Positions 19,539 to 22,337 of a stretch of 22,337 nucleotides of DNA are shown in pieces. Within the stretch, counting starts at the first letter, position 1; each line of letters opens with the position of its first letter. Source of the DNA: a virus; the IMG/VR virus record IMGVR_UViG_3300032006_000099, positions 1 through 22,337 of that record; one strand, 5' to 3'. The notes under the pieces are model-generated. The model worked only from the letters and a program-made list of their open reading frames with translations. It was not told where the DNA came from and did no database searches. Made by a program: the position numbers and the translations under genes.

Positions 19539-22327
19539 TATATAATCCTAGGTCTTAAGAAGTCTGAATCATCTTGATATTTTTTAATTTGCCTAGGTAA
19601 CTGCTGATAAGGTAATCCAGTAGCTTTTTCTATTGCTCTACTTGGGTTTTCTATTAAACCACCCTTTCCACCTTCAAATACATTACCAAATATATCGTAT
19701 CCCATTCTTCCAAATGGAATCATACTCCAAGCATAATAACCACCAAGCCTAGCCCAATCATCATTTATCATAGCTCTAACTGTAGCTGGAATCAATCTTA
19801 ACGCAGGAGGTGTTATTACCTGAAGAGGAGCAAGTGCTGTAGGATAAGTACCAAAGAACGCCCTACTCCTCTCTTTCTCATTGCCAAATGCCCAGTCAGC
19901 CATATCCTGTAACCATCCATAAGGTTGTGGCAGAGCATTTTCAAACAAAGAGTACATAAAGACATTGCCTAACCCAAACATGAGCAAGTCCATAGTAGCC
20001 ATCCGTTTAAATTTTTCAAATTCAGGAGTACCTTCTTTCCATCCCCTAAGGTGAGCCTCCCTAATAACATCATTTCTAAATCTTACTGAGTTCCATGCCC
20101 ATAATTGGAATCTAGTCATAGCTTTACCCATAGCAGACCTTGCAAAAGCTGGTCTAAAAGGAGCTGAATATAAGAATTGTGTAGATTTTACACCTTCCAT
20201 GCCAAGCTTGATAAGTATTGGGTCGTCAAATTGCTTTATGGCGCCTTCAAAGTTACGTCTACCTTGTAAATAATGAGCCATAAAAGCATCTCTACGAAGA
20301 GTTCTTTCAGGTCTACGCATAAACCAAGCAGCTTTATTAAACACAGAGTCTATAATTCCATGTTTATTTGCTATATTTTTTAAATTCTTATCAGATAAAT
20401 TAGGGTCTTTTTTAATAGCAGAAGTTGCTTCAGATAAAAAGTCTTTAAACCTAGCGCTTTTAAACTTTGGATTTAGACCAGCCTCGTAAATAATAAAATC
20501 TTCTATTACACCAAGACTTTGTACCCATTTTTCAACATCAGCCATATTTTTCCATTCAGGATTAACATTCGTCCTTAAGAAGTTTATATCTCTAGCATTT
20601 TTAAAATTACCAAATCCAGTAGATATAAGAGTATGAACACTACCACCATAAAGGTTAGCAGCAGCACTTTTAGGGTGAGCTAGTAATGTTGCAAGCTGAT
20701 ACTTAGCTTCAAGATTTCCCCATCTTGCGAGATTGCCAAAATCTATACCTCTTAATTCTTCTGGAACGCCAGCATCTTTCTTTTTACCTATACCAAGCTT
20801 ACTACGTATTTGATTAACTCTATTCTTAACATTGGTATCATTCCACCAAGCATACGGAGTTCCTTTTATCTTCATATTAGGATTATTTAAAATTCTTTCT
20901 GGCAATTGCTGAGGATAACCTAATGCGTCTTGAGCATATAGATTAAAAAAGTCTACCCACTCATTAGTAAGTTTAGAATTTCCATGTTTCTTGAAATGCT
21001 CGGATTGAAATTTATGTATATCTGATCTAACTTTTATTTGTGCAGCATGTTGATACATATTATCAATAACGCTTTTCATATACTGAGAATAAACCTCAGG
21101 CTCTACACTCCATCCAGGAATATGTGCATCACGTTTATGTTGAGCTCCTACCATTCTATTCTCAGCAAAACCTTTTATTCTTTCGGAAGCTTTTCCGTTC
21201 TTTGCAGCAATATCCTTTAAAACCTCAAAAGATAAGTTATACTTATCATTTAATTCACCAGTTGGTATCCAGTCTCCAGTAATCTGTCTATAATGATAAA
21301 TTAACTTAGCCATTTCTTTATCACGTTCTTTTTCTGACAATCGAGTTTCTTTATTTAAAATTTCTATAGCATCTCTTAAACCTTTTGCAGCCTTTTTAGC
21401 ATCACCAGAAATATGAGGCCAATAGCCTTCAGCCCCTAAATCTCCAGTTCTTCCTATCAAAAGATTATCTTGTATTTGCTTTTTAACATCTTCCCTAGCC
21501 TTTGGAAAATAAGATATCATTTGACTTTTAGCAATCTCTCTAAGTCCATCTATACCTTCAGTTAGGTCTACACGCTTACCTTCCAATATGGATTTATCAA
21601 ACTTCTTTAGAAAATTTTCAACAATATAATAATCTGCTGAATACCCTTTCTGCTTAGCTTTCATAGGTTCATATAATCTATCCCACTCACTTATACCAAA
21701 TTCATCTCTTCCACCAGTCATCCAACCATGAACTATTTTGTTCCATTTTGTGATAACTTCATTAATTTTATTAACTATTTCACGACCACTCATTTTAACG
21801 ACTTTACCACCACCTAGTGTAACATCAAACTGTTGTTTCTGGAGCTCAGCCCAATTGTATTCTTTTTGTATATTATTCCACTGATCTATATACTCTTTAG
21901 ATTTCAAATTATATGCCGCTGAGCCTTCTTTATCCATAATTCTTTTAGGCATGGTATGGTATTCACGTTCTCTTACAGCTATTCTAAAAAGTTTATCTCC
22001 ACCTGCTACACCCTCAAGATAAGGTCTTATATCATCATCAAATTTTCTTTTATTTTCTTCATATAGCTGAGTAGCTTGTTGATTCATAGTATGCACAGCA
22101 CTTTGCATTTTAGTCATCATGTTCTCAGGCTGCTTTATTGCACCAGTAGCCCATTCACCAGCTTTATTTTTATAAGGAGCCCTAGCATCAAACAGCTCTA
22201 AATCATATCTCATTAAATCTTGGCCTATAGCTTTTGGAAACATCAACCAATGCCAGCCAGTAATTTTAGCTGCCTTTTCTCTAACTGGTCTCATAACTCT
22301 CTGCCACCAAGTACCATCTCTTGTCAT
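19538..22327 (-). CDS. Large probable internal virion/ejection protein, at least 929 aa
   Basis: A very long, mainly helical protein starting MTRDGTWWQRVMRPVREKA. The C-terminal third has hydrophobic and aromatic stretches (TMDLLMFGLGNVFMYSLFENAL near 790-815, then FFGTYPTALAPLQVITPP), suggesting membrane contact. No enzymatic motif is evident. Size, position in the late block and pairing with a second membrane-active protein fit podovirus internal virion proteins, which form the DNA-ejection channel. I do not recognise the family with certainty. The ATG at 22327 has no Shine-Dalgarno in the ten bases that remain upstream, so the true start may lie outside the window and the protein may be longer. 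Confidence 0.5.
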   Translation of the reverse strand: MTRDGTWWQRVMRPVREKAAKITGWHWLMFPKAIGQDLMRYDLELFDARAPYKNKAGEWATGAIKQPENMMTKMQSAVHTMNQQATQLYEENKRKFDDDIRPYLEGVAGGDKLFRIAVREREYHTMPKRIMDKEGSAAYNLKSKEYIDQWNNIQKEYNWAELQKQQFDVTLGGGKVVKMSGREIVNKINEVITKWNKIVHGWMTGGRDEFGISEWDRLYEPMKAKQKGYSADYYIVENFLKKFDKSILEGKRVDLTEGIDGLREIAKSQMISYFPKAREDVKKQIQDNLLIGRTGDLGAEGYWPHISGDAKKAAKGLRDAIEILNKETRLSEKERDKEMAKLIYHYRQITGDWIPTGELNDKYNLSFEVLKDIAAKNGKASERIKGFAENRMVGAQHKRDAHIPGWSVEPEVYSQYMKSVIDNMYQHAAQIKVRSDIHKFQSEHFKKHGNSKLTNEWVDFFNLYAQDALGYPQQLPERILNNPNMKIKGTPYAWWNDTNVKNRVNQIRSKLGIGKKKDAGVPEELRGIDFGNLARWGNLEAKYQLATLLAHPKSAAANLYGGSVHTLISTGFGNFKNARDINFLRTNVNPEWKNMADVEKWVQSLGVIEDFIIYEAGLNPKFKSARFKDFLSEATSAIKKDPNLSDKNLKNIANKHGIIDSVFNKAAWFMRRPERTLRRDAFMAHYLQGRRNFEGAIKQFDDPILIKLGMEGVKSTQFLYSAPFRPAFARSAMGKAMTRFQLWAWNSVRFRNDVIREAHLRGWKEGTPEFEKFKRMATMDLLMFGLGNVFMYSLFENALPQPYGWLQDMADWAFGNEKERSRAFFGTYPTALAPLQVITPPALRLIPATVRAMINDDWARLGGYYAWSMIPFGRMGYDIFGNVFEGGKGGLIENPSRAIEKATGLPYQQLPRQIKKYQDDSDFLRPRII

Positions 22328-22337
22328 TGTAAACCAT

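Noticed and set aside
1-22337. CRISPR array, insertion sequence, integrase or attachment site
   Set aside because: No regularly spaced direct repeats, no transposase or integrase motifs and no tRNA-derived core were seen in the window.

Overview
The window is part of a tailed bacteriophage genome. The evidence is a P22-type portal protein, a large terminase with both ATPase and nuclease motifs, a putative holin/lysis pair, two large virion-type proteins, and a phage replication/recombination set (Sak4-like RecA-fold ATPase, primase-helicase fusion, Gp157-like protein, HNH endonuclease). The DNA is AT-rich, uses the standard bacterial code and has Shine-Dalgarno sites of the AGGAGG type. The portal type suggests a podovirus. 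The sequence alone does not identify the host or habitat.

Layout. (1) 1-5170 is a leftward late block: portal (running off the left edge), large terminase, probable small terminase, a tiny Lys/Ala-rich protein, a lysozyme/transglycosylase-like protein, a 42-aa zinc ribbon, a holin-like protein and two small basic or hypothetical proteins. (2) 5171-5574 is a divergent control region with several inverted repeats. (3) 5575-6021 is a stand-alone rightward unit: one 126-aa gene, richer in GC than its neighbours, ending in a strong intrinsic terminator. (4) 6109-6520 holds two small genes. (5) 6521-7248 lacks a convincing gene and folds into many hairpins, three with GNRA tetraloops; it is a candidate large structured phage RNA. 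(6) 7249-18036 is a long rightward early/replication operon with tightly overlapping genes. (7) 18129-22327 is a second leftward late block with two large probable virion proteins, converging on the early operon at a hairpin. If the genome is circular or circularly permuted, blocks 1 and 7 could be two ends of one leftward late operon whose middle lies outside the window.

The most notable content is at 9173-12678. Four consecutive genes encode a complete ubiquitin-like modification cassette: a 69-aa ThiS/MoaD-like beta-grasp protein ending Ser-Gly-Lys, a 582-aa protein carrying an E2 (UBC)-like core with HPHI and Cys-Leu-Gly motifs, a JAB/JAMM metalloprotease with a perfect HxHx7Sx2D motif, and a minimal E1/ThiF-like activating enzyme with a candidate catalytic Cys. 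Having Ubl, E2, E1 and deconjugase together points to protein conjugation rather than sulfur-carrier chemistry. The cassette sits directly upstream of the Sak4-like ATPase, the putative SSB and the primase-helicase, so its targets may be phage replication proteins or host factors met early in infection; this is inference.

A second structured RNA element (8352-8440), a hairpin-bearing leader before the HNH gene and a hairpin between the Ubl and E2 genes suggest RNA-level control inside the early operon.
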